A DNA stretch of 64,000 bases. Origin: Marinilabilia rubra. Lineage in GTDB: Bacteria > Bacteroidota > Bacteroidia > Bacteroidales > Marinilabiliaceae. The translations under genes were made by a program, and so were the position numbers. Shown here in pieces: positions 45,340 through 54,908 of the stretch. The first letter of the stretch is position 1. Each line of letters opens with the position of its first letter. Location: positions 62,001 to 126,000 of the forward strand of contig NZ_QEWP01000003.1 in assembly GCF_003121985.1 (NCBI RefSeq), read 5' to 3'. The notes below the pieces were generated by a model that worked only from the letters and a program-made list of their open reading frames with translations, was not told where the DNA came from and searched no databases.

Positions 45340-48132
45340 TTAATAGACTCTTACCTCAAATATTCTTGCAGCTTTGTCCCCCCAGGTTTTCGTTACAAGT
45401 ACACGAATTTTGTTCGCCTTTACAGGATCCATTTTATGAATACGGAGCCGCTGGATATTGCCGGTCTCTTTCGCAATGGTTTTCCATGCTCCGTCAATCA
45501 GTGCCTGAATTTCGTAATCACTCACACGCTCCGGTACGTTCAACTCCTTAAACCATGTACGGTTCATATTGGTGTCAAACACCAGGCGTACCTCGCTAAT
45601 CGTTTGTGTTTTGTCCCATGCTAACTGTACCCATTGCGGCAAGGTTTCTTCAGGGTTGGACATCCACATATTTACAGAACCATCGTTGAGCCAATACCTG
45701 GTTTTTCCATTGATTACATTACTTGCCCCAAAATCGAAGCGGTCGTCTAACGATGGAATTGCATAGAAATTGGGAACATACATAGTATGTTCAATTTCCA
45801 TACCTTCCTCTACCTTATAACTGCGAATATTTGGCAAGATTTGTCGTTTGGTTTTCCAAAACACCCTAGGCGCATTTCCCTCAAATCTTATCACGAAGAA
45901 CTCTCTTTTTATTTCACGGTTTACCTTTACCGGCAATGCGCCCTTGAAGCCTGCCGGAATGGTAACAGGTATTTTTACTACAGGGCTTAAGTTTTCAATA
46001 CTCTCGTTTTCCGAAGATGTAGCGATAGTTAATATCACATCGACATCCTTACCCTGCTGATTATCTAGCATAAAATGTAGTGTGCCCAGGGCCTGCAATT
46101 GTCCGTTGGCACATTTAACTGTAGTTGTAGTAAGCTTAACATGTTTCGAGTCCTTCGTCAAAGCATATTCGCAATTGTAGTCGACAGGATCCATTTTGCT
46201 TGATGCCGTGGCCGTTGCTTTTAGTGCCAGGTCTGCTGCGTCTTCATTTTTTATTCGCGGGATGAACTGGTCTTCTTTAAGCAGTCGCTGCTGTAACTCT
46301 TTAATTTTTTTCTGACCTACGCCACGCGGAGTAAGATCGTATTCAGCACACATTGCCGCTGCTGTTCCGGCTGCCTGCCCTAAGGTGGCACAAGTCATCA
46401 TGATACGTGTGGTACCCAGTGCATAATGGCTCACACTTACATTGCGTCCGGCCATTAGCAGATTGGAAATGTTTTTCGAGTAAATGCAGCGATACGGAAT
46501 ACCGCCTCCCATGCGTACACTATAATTACAGTCAAACGGTCCTTCCTTGCCCGAAAAGATACCTTTGGGGTGATGGATGTCTGTAGGCCAGCCATAGTGA
46601 GTAATAATATCATCGAACCAGCGACCTTCTATGGCCACATCATTCCAGGTTAGTATGTAGTCGCCTATCAGACGGCGCGACTCGCGTCTGCCAAGAAAGA
46701 TACCTACATTGTTCAGTTTTACATTTTCGGTATCGTCCTTTTTCTTCCAGTGGTTCTTTAGGTAATCAGCATAGGCATAGGTAATGCGGAGCTGATAGTC
46801 GCGCGCAAATTCACCCTCCCAAACATCATCGACCGTGCCGGGATACTCCACCCACCACGGACGAATATTGTAACCGATAATATTACGATGAAGAGGAATC
46901 GGCAAATTAACCGCCCAATTGGGAGCTGTGTACGCTACTTTTTTATCCGTTTGAACCATAAATGGTCCGCCCTCGCTGTTCAAACTGGCACTCATGGTGA
47001 TTTTGTCAGCTACTTCAGGGGCCGGTTTTTCGTTAAACTCGCTACGAGCCTCTCGACCAACCCTGAATTCCGCACCTGCATAATAGCCAAGCCACCCATC
47101 GCCAGTACAATCGATGAATGTGCCACCGAAAAATTCTGCCCTTGTACCATCAAGGGTATGTAAAGCCTTTACTCCTTTGATCTTTTCATCATTCTCCATG
47201 ATAACGCCATCTACACGCGTGTTCAGAAAAAGACTCAGGTTGGGTTCTGCTTCGGCAAGCTGCATGTAGGCGGCACTAAAACTACCTTTTTTATTATCAC
47301 GTGAGGTAATAAGCATTGCCTCGTTAATGATACCACCCTCAACACTGAAGGCATTTTTATTGCCGGCACCATTCATGTTCACACTGAACTCGTCGCTGCT
47401 ATTGCCACCAAGTACCGGACGGTCCTGAATCAATGCAGTCCGGGCCCCCTGACGGGCAGCAGCGATTGCGGCAGATGTACCGGCCGGCCCACCTCCAACA
47501 ACAATTACATCAAATCCATCATGCTTCACCGGTTTAAGTTCAAGTTCTGTGTATTTGGCACGTGCAGCTACCATTTCGTCCTGCTTCGGAGGAACAAAGC
47601 TGGCATCTTTGGTCAATACCAGCACATCACAACGACCGTAATAACCGGTTTCATCAATCAAACGCAGTTCAACATTTCCAGCCTTTAACCTAAATACACC
47701 AGCCTTTTGCCATGTCCATTTATCGCTTTCATCATTTCCGCATAAGGCACTCATTTTATCACCAACTTTCACTTTGAATGTGCCGGGTGTTTTTTCCGGA
47801 TGCCAGTTACGGGAACGAATCCACAGCGTATATTTGCCGCCTTCTGACAATGTTACGTTGGTTACTGCATCCGCCACCGGTGTACCCATACCTGGAGCCA
47901 ACAGATAACCTGACCCCATCAGATAAATAAATTGCGTATCGTGATACCATCCGCCGTAATCGGCAAAGTCTTCGGCATCGACCCAAAGTGTACCGGACAC
48001 CACGTCGCGTATTTCCGGTCGGCTCGTCTTTTTTAATCCTTCTTTTACATGGGCATCTGGATACTGTGCAAACATTGCAACAGACAATAGCAATCCTGCT
48101 ATTATTACAATTATCTTATTCATTTTTGACAT
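45340..48132 (-). CDS. Exported FAD-dependent oxidoreductase with C-terminal discoidin-like domain
   Basis: This 930-residue protein has a signal peptide ending MFAQ. An N-terminal CBM-like beta domain (about 45-175, with VDAEDFADYGGW) precedes an FAD_oxidored core whose dinucleotide motif is GGGPAG at 213-218, followed by GGNSSDEFSVNMNGAG. The C-terminus (about 790-930) resembles an F5/8 type C domain. A periplasmic or surface sugar oxidoreductase is inferred from the sulfatases and glycosidases around it. The substrate is unknown. An alternative start is the ATG three codons in. Confidence 0.82.
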   Translation of the reverse strand: MSKMNKIIVIIAGLLLSVAMFAQYPDAHVKEGLKKTSRPEIRDVVSGTLWVDAEDFADYGGWYHDTQFIYLMGSGYLLAPGMGTPVADAVTNVTLSEGGKYTLWIRSRNWHPEKTPGTFKVKVGDKMSALCGNDESDKWTWQKAGVFRLKAGNVELRLIDETGYYGRCDVLVLTKDASFVPPKQDEMVAARAKYTELELKPVKHDGFDVIVVGGGPAGTSAAIAAARQGARTALIQDRPVLGGNSSDEFSVNMNGAGNKNAFSVEGGIINEAMLITSRDNKKGSFSAAYMQLAEAEPNLSLFLNTRVDGVIMENDEKIKGVKALHTLDGTRAEFFGGTFIDCTGDGWLGYYAGAEFRVGREARSEFNEKPAPEVADKITMSASLNSEGGPFMVQTDKKVAYTAPNWAVNLPIPLHRNIIGYNIRPWWVEYPGTVDDVWEGEFARDYQLRITYAYADYLKNHWKKKDDTENVKLNNVGIFLGRRESRRLIGDYILTWNDVAIEGRWFDDIITHYGWPTDIHHPKGIFSGKEGPFDCNYSVRMGGGIPYRCIYSKNISNLLMAGRNVSVSHYALGTTRIMMTCATLGQAAGTAAAMCAEYDLTPRGVGQKKIKELQQRLLKEDQFIPRIKNEDAADLALKATATASSKMDPVDYNCEYALTKDSKHVKLTTTTVKCANGQLQALGTLHFMLDNQQGKDVDVILTIATSSENESIENLSPVVKIPVTIPAGFKGALPVKVNREIKREFFVIRFEGNAPRVFWKTKRQILPNIRSYKVEEGMEIEHTMYVPNFYAIPSLDDRFDFGASNVINGKTRYWLNDGSVNMWMSNPEETLPQWVQLAWDKTQTISEVRLVFDTNMNRTWFKELNVPERVSDYEIQALIDGAWKTIAKETGNIQRLRIHKMDPVKANKIRVLVTKTWGDKAARIFEVRVY

Positions 48133-48671
48133 AATTTTTAACCTGTACAGAAACTGTGCATTGATTTATATTTAGAAAGCTATTAATTTTTCAATAGTTA
48201 TTTTCCGCTTTGATTGCTAATATTTTGCAACGTTACTTCGAGAAAGATTAAAAAAGGGGAAAACAACATTTTGTAAATATTGACTTTCTTCCTGTTTTGT
48301 GCATTCTTCATATATTTTAAATTGTTTTATTTCATCTTCTCTATTTGCAAGGTCCATATTATCGTTGGATTATGAAATTATGCTCTAGTCATAATAGCAC
48401 GCTGTAATTGTCATTTTCACTATCAGACATTATCATTAACACAGGCATTTTCCATCAGCAAATCATACATTCTCTTCATTCACTACAACTTAGCCAACCA
48501 CCTTTATTCCACTACAATATTTCATTATAAACTTTTCAATTTTAGCGCACAACAACCTGCCAATTCAGAGAAACTCAATGCCCAAAAGAGATGAAACCTC
48601 CAGAAATAAGTTGGCCTGGATAATGTCTATTCTGCAATTACCTTTATGACTTAAGGATGGCTTTGATATTT
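48133..48671. other. AT-rich gap upstream of the FAD oxidoreductase
   Basis: Most of the gap between the FAD oxidoreductase start and the SGNH esterase holds no gene I can support. The part from 48672 is a MITE-like element. The promoter for the oxidoreductase probably lies here, but I found no clear TAnnTTTG match on the minus strand. Confidence 0.5.
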
Positions 48672-48902
48672 AGGGAGCGCTGAAAAACGCATATTTTATT
48701 AAATATTAAACTTTTAAACAAAACAAACACTTAGGTGCACGGTTATTTTGCATTACAATCAGATTTCTTTGCACATAACCATATGAAAATCGCTAATCAA
48801 AAGAACAAAATTTACTTCAACGCCCAAATCTCGAAGTATTTCTATACTCCTTCGATTGGTCGACTTGTAAATTTTGCCCTTTTGACTTTTTCAGCAGTCC
48901 CT
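48672..48902. mobile_element. MITE-like element or IS remnant
   Basis: AGGGAGCGCTGAAAAACGC (48672-48690) and the reverse complement of 48884-48902 (AGGGACTGCTGAAAAAGTC) agree at 15 of 19 positions and flank 231 bp. ATTT adjoins both ends as a possible 4-bp target duplication. Ends of the form GGGACTGCTGAAAAAGTC are typical of bacterial insertion sequences. The interior has only a 41-codon frame (48783-48908, + strand) with no recognisable transposase motif. Confidence 0.55.
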
Positions 48903-49629
48903 ATTTAGTACTCTCAATTAACTTAATTGATTTTTGAGCAAAGCGCTCACCCATTTTAATATACCCTTCTGCCGACATGTGCAAATCATTCTTTATTTCT
49001 TTTCCTCTTCTATTTACTCCATCGTTAAGATCATCAGTATTAATCCAATCAAAGCGGGGATTAGATTCAGCTACTTTTACCTGAATATCTCGTATCATAG
49101 TCCAATGAATGTATTTTTCATTCAGCATATCAAAATCACTTAACCTTCCGATAATAAAGTTGACATCCTTTCTATCTAAATCCTGACATAGCTGATTATA
49201 AAGTCCCAATAAACTTTCTTCATACACCCCTCCATGCTTTTCCCTTGCATCTCTTTCTCCTTGCATCCAGATAAAACTAACAGTAGCAAAATTTTCTTTC
49301 TCTACTTCCGGATAAACCTTCAGCATTAAAGAATCATATAAACATGGATCGGCTTTGGGTAAATCTCCTTGTGCTGGTTTCCAGTTTCTATACCAGCGCC
49401 TAATAGATTGACTTCCCATGGCGTACTTTACAACACTCACACTTTCATTACCCAATTTTTGTTTTAGAATTGGTTCAAAAGATTCTTTTTCATTTAACCT
49501 AGCCATATTAGATTGACCAGATAAAATAAATAAGTGCTTCTCTTCACAAACTGATTTATCTAATTTTGTTATTACATTACACGAGACGCTTAACAACAGC
49601 GTTAAAACATAAAAAATAAATCTAGTCAT
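48901..49629 (-). CDS. SGNH carbohydrate esterase (sialate O-acetylesterase-like) lipoprotein
   Basis: This 242-residue protein has a signal ending LLSVSC, so Cys17 is a probable lipidation site. Catalytic residues are S40 in LSGQSNMA and D215/H217 in NDLHMSAEGY. WMQGERDA is the block III-like motif of the SASA family. It probably removes acetyl or other ester groups from the target glycan. It lies 1 nt downstream of a sulfatase gene. The TAG stop coincides with the inverted repeat of the MITE-like element, but the domain itself looks complete. Confidence 0.83.
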   Translation of the reverse strand: MTRFIFYVLTLLLSVSCNVITKLDKSVCEEKHLFILSGQSNMARLNEKESFEPILKQKLGNESVSVVKYAMGSQSIRRWYRNWKPAQGDLPKADPCLYDSLMLKVYPEVEKENFATVSFIWMQGERDAREKHGGVYEESLLGLYNQLCQDLDRKDVNFIIGRLSDFDMLNEKYIHWTMIRDIQVKVAESNPRFDWINTDDLNDGVNRRGKEIKNDLHMSAEGYIKMGERFAQKSIKLIESTK

Positions 49630-49630
49630 A

Positions 49631-51046
49631 CTATTCTTTACTTTCTTTTTTCCATGATTTTAATGCTTTTGAATTAGCAACTCTTACTTCCCTATTTAAG
49701 TACAAATCTTCATGAATCATCCAGGTAATTGTATCCCATGTATGTCCCTCTGTCCAAAGAGGCCTCATTATTTGTTCCTCCCAGTTAGAAACTTTTTGCT
49801 GCATAACATTTAACACTTCTGGCTTTGCCTGAGTTAAATCCTGATCTTCGGAGAGATTTGTTTTCAGATTATATAATCTATATCCAAGCCCTTCAACACG
49901 TATCATCTTATAATCAGCGTATCGCATAGCTGCCATCTTATCCTTTCGCCAAAATAATTCATCATGGGGATTCCCTTCTACTTTCTTTTTTAGAAAAGGA
50001 AGTAGATTTACACCATCTAAAGGCTTATTCGTCACAATCTTACTTCCTGCAACCGCTACTGATGTGGCAAATATGTCAAGAGAAGAAGTCAAACCATTGT
50101 ACTTTCCTTTCTTCAGTTCTTTAGGCCAATGCATAAAAAAGTTAACCCTAATTCCTCCTTCATACTTATTTCCTTTGAATCCTTTAAGCGGATAGTTAAT
50201 TGATTCATTATTGTGAGCTCCTCCATTATCGCTTAAGAAAAATATTAATGTATTATCCAATAATCCCTCCCTCTTCAGTTTATCTGTAATTTGTCCCACT
50301 GCCCGATCTAAGGCCCATGTCATAGCTGCCAATTTTTGACGGGGATGTCCTTCAAAAAGGTCTAAATCCTCCTGGGTTGCTTCCATTGGAGTATGAACAG
50401 CATTAGGAGCCCAGTACATAAAGAATGGATTTTCTTTATTCCGGTCAATAAACTCTACAGCCTTATCTCCAAGCCGATCTGTAAGATATCCTTCAAAATT
50501 AGTAAACTGGTCATTTTCACGGATAGAATGTGAATGCCCTGGTTTATCTTGTTCACTATTTGAAAAATAATGACGCCCACCTGATAGAAATCCCCAATAA
50601 TAATCAAAACCTCTGGCATTGGGTTTATATGCTTCTCCATCACCTAAATGCCATTTTCCAAATGCTGCAGTTTTATAACCTGCCTGCTTCATTGCTTCTG
50701 CGATGGTAGTCTCATTTAAATCTACACCTGAAAAATCATGTGAAGGGTTACATTCAAAACCAAATCGTTGCTGATACCGACCTGTCATTAATCCTGCTCT
50801 ACTTGGCCCGCATACCGATGCTGTAACATGCGCATCAGTAAAAACAATCCCATTGTTGGCCAACTCATCAATATTAGGAGTTTTTAAATCTTCACTCCCT
50901 GCAAAACCAAAGTCAGAATAACCGGCGTCATCTATCAATAAAACAATAACATTGGGTACATCAGTTTTTTCTTGCTTAGACTGTTGACAACCTACTGATG
51001 AAAAAAACAATACAATAAATCCCAATACGAAACTTAAGCTCTTCAT
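49631..51046 (-). CDS. Family S1 sulfatase, lipoprotein
   Basis: I choose the ATG at 51046 over an upstream GTG because it gives a standard lipoprotein signal (Cys20 in SSVGCQQ) and sits 1 nt after the preceding stop. The 471-residue protein has metal-binding DDAG near the N-terminus, and C79 in the sulfatase motif C-G-P-S-R followed by TGRYQQRFGF. The Cys must be converted to formylglycine by a maturase not present in the window. SDNGGAHNN gives the second metal-site motif. It hydrolyses sulfate esters; the position on the sugar cannot be told from sequence alone. Confidence 0.93.
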   Translation of the reverse strand: MKSLSFVLGFIVLFFSSVGCQQSKQEKTDVPNVIVLLIDDAGYSDFGFAGSEDLKTPNIDELANNGIVFTDAHVTASVCGPSRAGLMTGRYQQRFGFECNPSHDFSGVDLNETTIAEAMKQAGYKTAAFGKWHLGDGEAYKPNARGFDYYWGFLSGGRHYFSNSEQDKPGHSHSIRENDQFTNFEGYLTDRLGDKAVEFIDRNKENPFFMYWAPNAVHTPMEATQEDLDLFEGHPRQKLAAMTWALDRAVGQITDKLKREGLLDNTLIFFLSDNGGAHNNESINYPLKGFKGNKYEGGIRVNFFMHWPKELKKGKYNGLTSSLDIFATSVAVAGSKIVTNKPLDGVNLLPFLKKKVEGNPHDELFWRKDKMAAMRYADYKMIRVEGLGYRLYNLKTNLSEDQDLTQAKPEVLNVMQQKVSNWEEQIMRPLWTEGHTWDTITWMIHEDLYLNREVRVANSKALKSWKKESKE

Positions 51047-51047
51047 T

Positions 51048-52568
51048 TTATCTTGTTTTTTCACTATTAAATATTCGTTCTAATTCAGCCTGCATCTTTT
51101 TTAGTTGCTTCTTATTTTCTGAAGCCAGATTCTTTCGTTCACGCTTATCTTTTGATAAATCGTACAATTCAGGATAATCAACAATGCCTGAATCAATACC
51201 TTTAACAAAGTTTATCCAGTTTTTTGCGCTTGCCTTAGAAGGATGAATGTATTTGTAATTACCCATCCGAAGTCCATATGAAAAGGCCTCTTCCAGCATT
51301 ACTTCACGTCCGTCATGATTTCGGCCTAAAAATGCTTCCAGATGGTTTTCACTGTCCACAGCTTCTTTCTCCTTTAAAGGATGATTCAACAAGGCAGCAA
51401 TCGACGCATATAAGTCAATGTGATTCATTAGCGCATCACTGGTACCTGGCTGAATGGTGCCCGGCCAATAAGTAATGGTGGGCACACGTGTGCCGGCTTC
51501 ATAGGCACTGTATTTTCCTCCCCGGAATGGGCCGGCCGGTTTATGATTTCCTATTCTCTCCCTTGCCTGATCGGCATAACCATCATCCAGGACGGGGCCA
51601 TTGTCGCTTGAGAAAACAATCAGTGTATTATCATCTATTCCCAATTCTTCCAAATGGTCTATCAATTGACCGGTAACCCAGTCCATCTGCACAATGGCAT
51701 CGCCACGCACTCCCATGTCTGTGGCTCCATCGAAACGGTGATCTGGTAATCGGGGAACATGAATATCGTGAAAGGCAAAATACAGGAAGAACGGCTTATC
51801 CTGATTTTTATCTATAAACGCGCGCGCTTTCTCCAACATTTGGTAAGGTACTGTTTCATCGCGCCACCGGGCAGCATTCCCACCCGACATGTAACCAATT
51901 CGGCTCACACCGTTAACTATGGTTTTAGAATGCTCCCGGTCTGCACCATATCTAAGCAGATCATAATTATCAAGACCAGTAGGATCATTGCCCACTTTAT
52001 TCTTATAATTAACTTCAATGGGGTCTTTTTTATCCAAACCTACCACATGGTGATTTTCGACAAGAACACAAGGCACTCGGTCACCAGTAGCCGGAATCAG
52101 GTAACTGTAGTCAAATCCGATTTCCAGAGGCCCCGGAGATACCTTTCCATTCCAGTCCACATCGCCATCGCCCAATCCCAAATGCCATTTACCAACTACA
52201 GCGGTTGCGTAACCGATTTCTTTTAGCATACCTGGTAACGTTGGCATATCTGTTTTAATCAGCATAGGTGCATCACCTGGTAAAATAGCCGCTTTGTCGC
52301 GAAAAGCATAACGTCCGGTTAATAACGAAAACCGCGATGGAGTGCAGGTGGCAGCAGAACAATGTCCATCAGTAAACCTCATACCTCCTGCAGCCAGTTT
52401 ATCAACATTAGGCGTTTGCACTTCGGTAGCCCCATAACAACTTAAATCGCCATAGCCAAGATCATCAACATAGATGATGACAATATTGGGATTTGTATTC
52501 TTTTCCTGTGCATCGACTGCACTCCATGTTAAAAGCACAGCCAGTATAGTAGTTAAAATATTTTTCAT
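51048..52568 (-). CDS. Family S1 sulfatase
   Basis: The ATG at 52568 is chosen over a TTG one codon upstream, giving 506 residues with a signal peptide ending AVDAQ. It has DDLGYGDL, the modified-Cys motif C75-T-P-S-R followed by LLTGRYAFR, KWHLGLG, and SSDNGPV near the second metal site. The architecture is that of arylsulfatase-like family S1 enzymes in marine glycan loci. It is 9 nt downstream of the sulfatase-GH16 fusion and 1 nt upstream of the next sulfatase, so all three are probably co-translated. Confidence 0.94.
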   Translation of the reverse strand: MKNILTTILAVLLTWSAVDAQEKNTNPNIVIIYVDDLGYGDLSCYGATEVQTPNVDKLAAGGMRFTDGHCSAATCTPSRFSLLTGRYAFRDKAAILPGDAPMLIKTDMPTLPGMLKEIGYATAVVGKWHLGLGDGDVDWNGKVSPGPLEIGFDYSYLIPATGDRVPCVLVENHHVVGLDKKDPIEVNYKNKVGNDPTGLDNYDLLRYGADREHSKTIVNGVSRIGYMSGGNAARWRDETVPYQMLEKARAFIDKNQDKPFFLYFAFHDIHVPRLPDHRFDGATDMGVRGDAIVQMDWVTGQLIDHLEELGIDDNTLIVFSSDNGPVLDDGYADQARERIGNHKPAGPFRGGKYSAYEAGTRVPTITYWPGTIQPGTSDALMNHIDLYASIAALLNHPLKEKEAVDSENHLEAFLGRNHDGREVMLEEAFSYGLRMGNYKYIHPSKASAKNWINFVKGIDSGIVDYPELYDLSKDKRERKNLASENKKQLKKMQAELERIFNSEKTR

Positions 52569-52577
52569 CAATTTCGT

Positions 52578-54794
52578 TTATTTTTTGGTTTGATAAACCC
52601 TCACATAATCTACTTCGTAGGTTCGGGGGAATGTGGTTTGTGAAGGATTTCCTCCATTAGCTCCAATAGCCAGGTTTAAAAGAATATATTGTGGTTGATG
52701 AAATGGGTTAGAACCATCAGCATTAATGGTTTTACTCAAATCTATTTCATTTAACAATTCATCATCCAGGTATAACCTGATATATTCCTCAGTCCACTCC
52801 ATTTTCCAAATATGGAATCTCTGTGCCCAATCAGGTTGTTTTTCTATAAAATAGCTTAATGGAATCTTTTCTGAATCCCAAACTGGTTTCATCTTGCCGT
52901 TTGCCCAAGCCGCATTGGCCAATAGTTTTGCTTCTCCCTTATGACGGTAATACTCCATCTGATCTACTTCACCATTAGCAGGCCAACGTTTATCTATACC
53001 CAAAGTCCAGATAGCAGGCCACATTCCCATGCTTGTATCAATACGTGCCCGAACTTCGAGGATTCCATATTTAAAAGAAAATTTATCCTTTGTTTTAATA
53101 CAGGCCGAGGTGTATTCTGCATATTTTCTATTCTCTTTCCAACGTTGACTTTTCTTTTTATAAGCATCGTTTTTAACCTGCTCTCTTCTACCCTCTATAA
53201 CTAAAACACCTTCACTTATATTGGCATTATCTTCCTGATACCATTGCAGTTCTTCATTACGTACAAATCCATTTTCGTACGACCAAAAGCTTTCATCCGG
53301 TTTTCCATCTTTGTCAAATTCATCAGACCAAATCAGTTGATATCCGTCCGGAATTTCAGGACTTAAGTTATCTGGCTTATAAGGATTTACCATTACAAAT
53401 CGATCAGGATTTAATTGATTGTATTCTTTCCCCTGCGTTAAACCCAAAAACAAAGGATCTTTCATCTCCTTATTCCATAACATATAAGTATCCTTCAATA
53501 ATTGATATCTTCCTCCTTCAAGAGGTAACGAATTGTTTTCACTGATATCCTCTTTCAGGTTATAAAATTCATCAACCTCAGATCTATACTTCACAACTTT
53601 ATCATCTCCACTTACGATAGCATAATCATCATAATCATACATACGCCAGTATAAGTATTTATGCGGTTCATCTGTTTTTTCTCCTGTTAAATAAGGTAAA
53701 ACATTTACTCCATCTAATTCATTTTTTGATTTTGCTGATGCATAATGTACCGCAGTTGCAAACATGTCTAAAGACAGAACTGGCTTTTCATAGATCATAC
53801 CTTTAGGAATAGTACCCGGCCACTGCATAGCAAAAGGCACATGTATACCACCTTCGTATAAACTGCTTTTTCCATCTCGTAACACACCATTATCAGAAGC
53901 ATTTTTTTCCTCAGGCCCTCCATTATCCGACAAGAAAAACACCATCGTTTTATCTGATATTCCAAGCTCCTCAAGTTTATCTAACAAAAGTCCAACACCA
54001 TCATCCACAGCACTTACCATGGCAGCATAAGTTTTCCTTTTTTTATCTTTGATATGCTTAAATCTACTTAAATATTTTTCTGTAGCCTGCAGTGGCCCGT
54101 GTGGTGCATTGTACGCCAAATACATAAAAAAGGGACTATTGGCCTTTCGGTCAACAAATGAAACAGCTTCACGACTAAGTGCATCTGTAATATATTCCTT
54201 CTCATCCACTCTACCATTGTTGCGCATTAACTTCGTAAAATAACCATCGTACTGTCTTTTAATTTCTGAAACATCATTTAAAGTCCATTCTTCAGGGAAG
54301 TACTGATGACCGCCACTTAAAAAACCGAAGAACTCATCGAATCCTCTTCTCAACGGATATTGACTTTTATGTGATCCCAAATGCCATTTGCCCAATGCCA
54401 TACTCGAGTAACCGCTGCGCCCCAGCACAGTGGCCAATGTTTCTTCTGTTGATGGTAAACCTTGCAAGGTATCGTTGGGTGCCAGAAGCGGATTACGTCC
54501 AAAACCAAAACGATCCTGATAACGCCCGGTTATTATTCCGGCGCGACTGGGACCGCATACTGAATAAGTTACATAGCCATTCGTAAATTTCACTCCATTA
54601 TCAGCTATGCGGTCAATATTAGGTGTTGGAATATCCTTACATCCATTAAAGCCAACATCGCCATACCCCAGATCATCGGCTAATATGATAATAACATTGG
54701 GTAAATCTACTTTATTGTTTTGCGCTTTTACCGGCAAAAGTGCATAAAGCGACACTGCCAATAGCACAAGTACTTTTGAGAATATACTTTTCAT
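52578..54794 (-). CDS. Sulfatase-GH16 fusion enzyme
   Basis: This 738-residue protein has a signal peptide ending PVKAQ. Residues about 30-460 are an S1 sulfatase: DDLGYGDVGFNG, C80 in SVCGPSRAG, GKWHLG and SDNGGPEE. Residues about 483-738 are a GH16 domain: it begins YQLIWSDEFD, has the ExDxxE catalytic signature GEVDQMEYY, and ends with EVDYVRVYQ. Both catalytic centres look complete. It would couple removal of sulfate with endo-cleavage of a beta-galactan or beta-glucan. The frame is continuous and there is a short linker. I know of no standard name for this fusion. Confidence 0.93.
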   Translation of the reverse strand: MKSIFSKVLVLLAVSLYALLPVKAQNNKVDLPNVIIILADDLGYGDVGFNGCKDIPTPNIDRIADNGVKFTNGYVTYSVCGPSRAGIITGRYQDRFGFGRNPLLAPNDTLQGLPSTEETLATVLGRSGYSSMALGKWHLGSHKSQYPLRRGFDEFFGFLSGGHQYFPEEWTLNDVSEIKRQYDGYFTKLMRNNGRVDEKEYITDALSREAVSFVDRKANSPFFMYLAYNAPHGPLQATEKYLSRFKHIKDKKRKTYAAMVSAVDDGVGLLLDKLEELGISDKTMVFFLSDNGGPEEKNASDNGVLRDGKSSLYEGGIHVPFAMQWPGTIPKGMIYEKPVLSLDMFATAVHYASAKSKNELDGVNVLPYLTGEKTDEPHKYLYWRMYDYDDYAIVSGDDKVVKYRSEVDEFYNLKEDISENNSLPLEGGRYQLLKDTYMLWNKEMKDPLFLGLTQGKEYNQLNPDRFVMVNPYKPDNLSPEIPDGYQLIWSDEFDKDGKPDESFWSYENGFVRNEELQWYQEDNANISEGVLVIEGRREQVKNDAYKKKSQRWKENRKYAEYTSACIKTKDKFSFKYGILEVRARIDTSMGMWPAIWTLGIDKRWPANGEVDQMEYYRHKGEAKLLANAAWANGKMKPVWDSEKIPLSYFIEKQPDWAQRFHIWKMEWTEEYIRLYLDDELLNEIDLSKTINADGSNPFHQPQYILLNLAIGANGGNPSQTTFPRTYEVDYVRVYQTKK

Positions 54795-54822
54795 ACGTAA
54801 ATAATTTGTTTTTTAAAGGTCG

Positions 54823-54888
54823 TATGGAACTTCATGATTGCTAAATTCATGGGTGTTTGTGTTTTCCTGCAATCATGTTCGTTTCATA
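54823..54888 (-). repeat. Hairpin repeat copy B (3' of a sulfatase gene)
   Basis: The design matches copy A at 42596-42661: TATGGAAC/GTTTCATA outside, CATGATTGC/GCAATCATG inside, and a 27-nt loop. It starts 20 nt past the stop of the sulfatase at 54909 and ends 28 nt before the start of the fusion gene. Confidence 0.75.
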
Positions 54889-54908
54889 AAATAATATACT
54901 TTAATAAA

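Noticed and set aside
48783-48908. A 41-codon gene inside the MITE-like element
   Set aside because: No motif, no ribosome-binding or promoter signal, and it overlaps the end of the esterase gene; likely chance.
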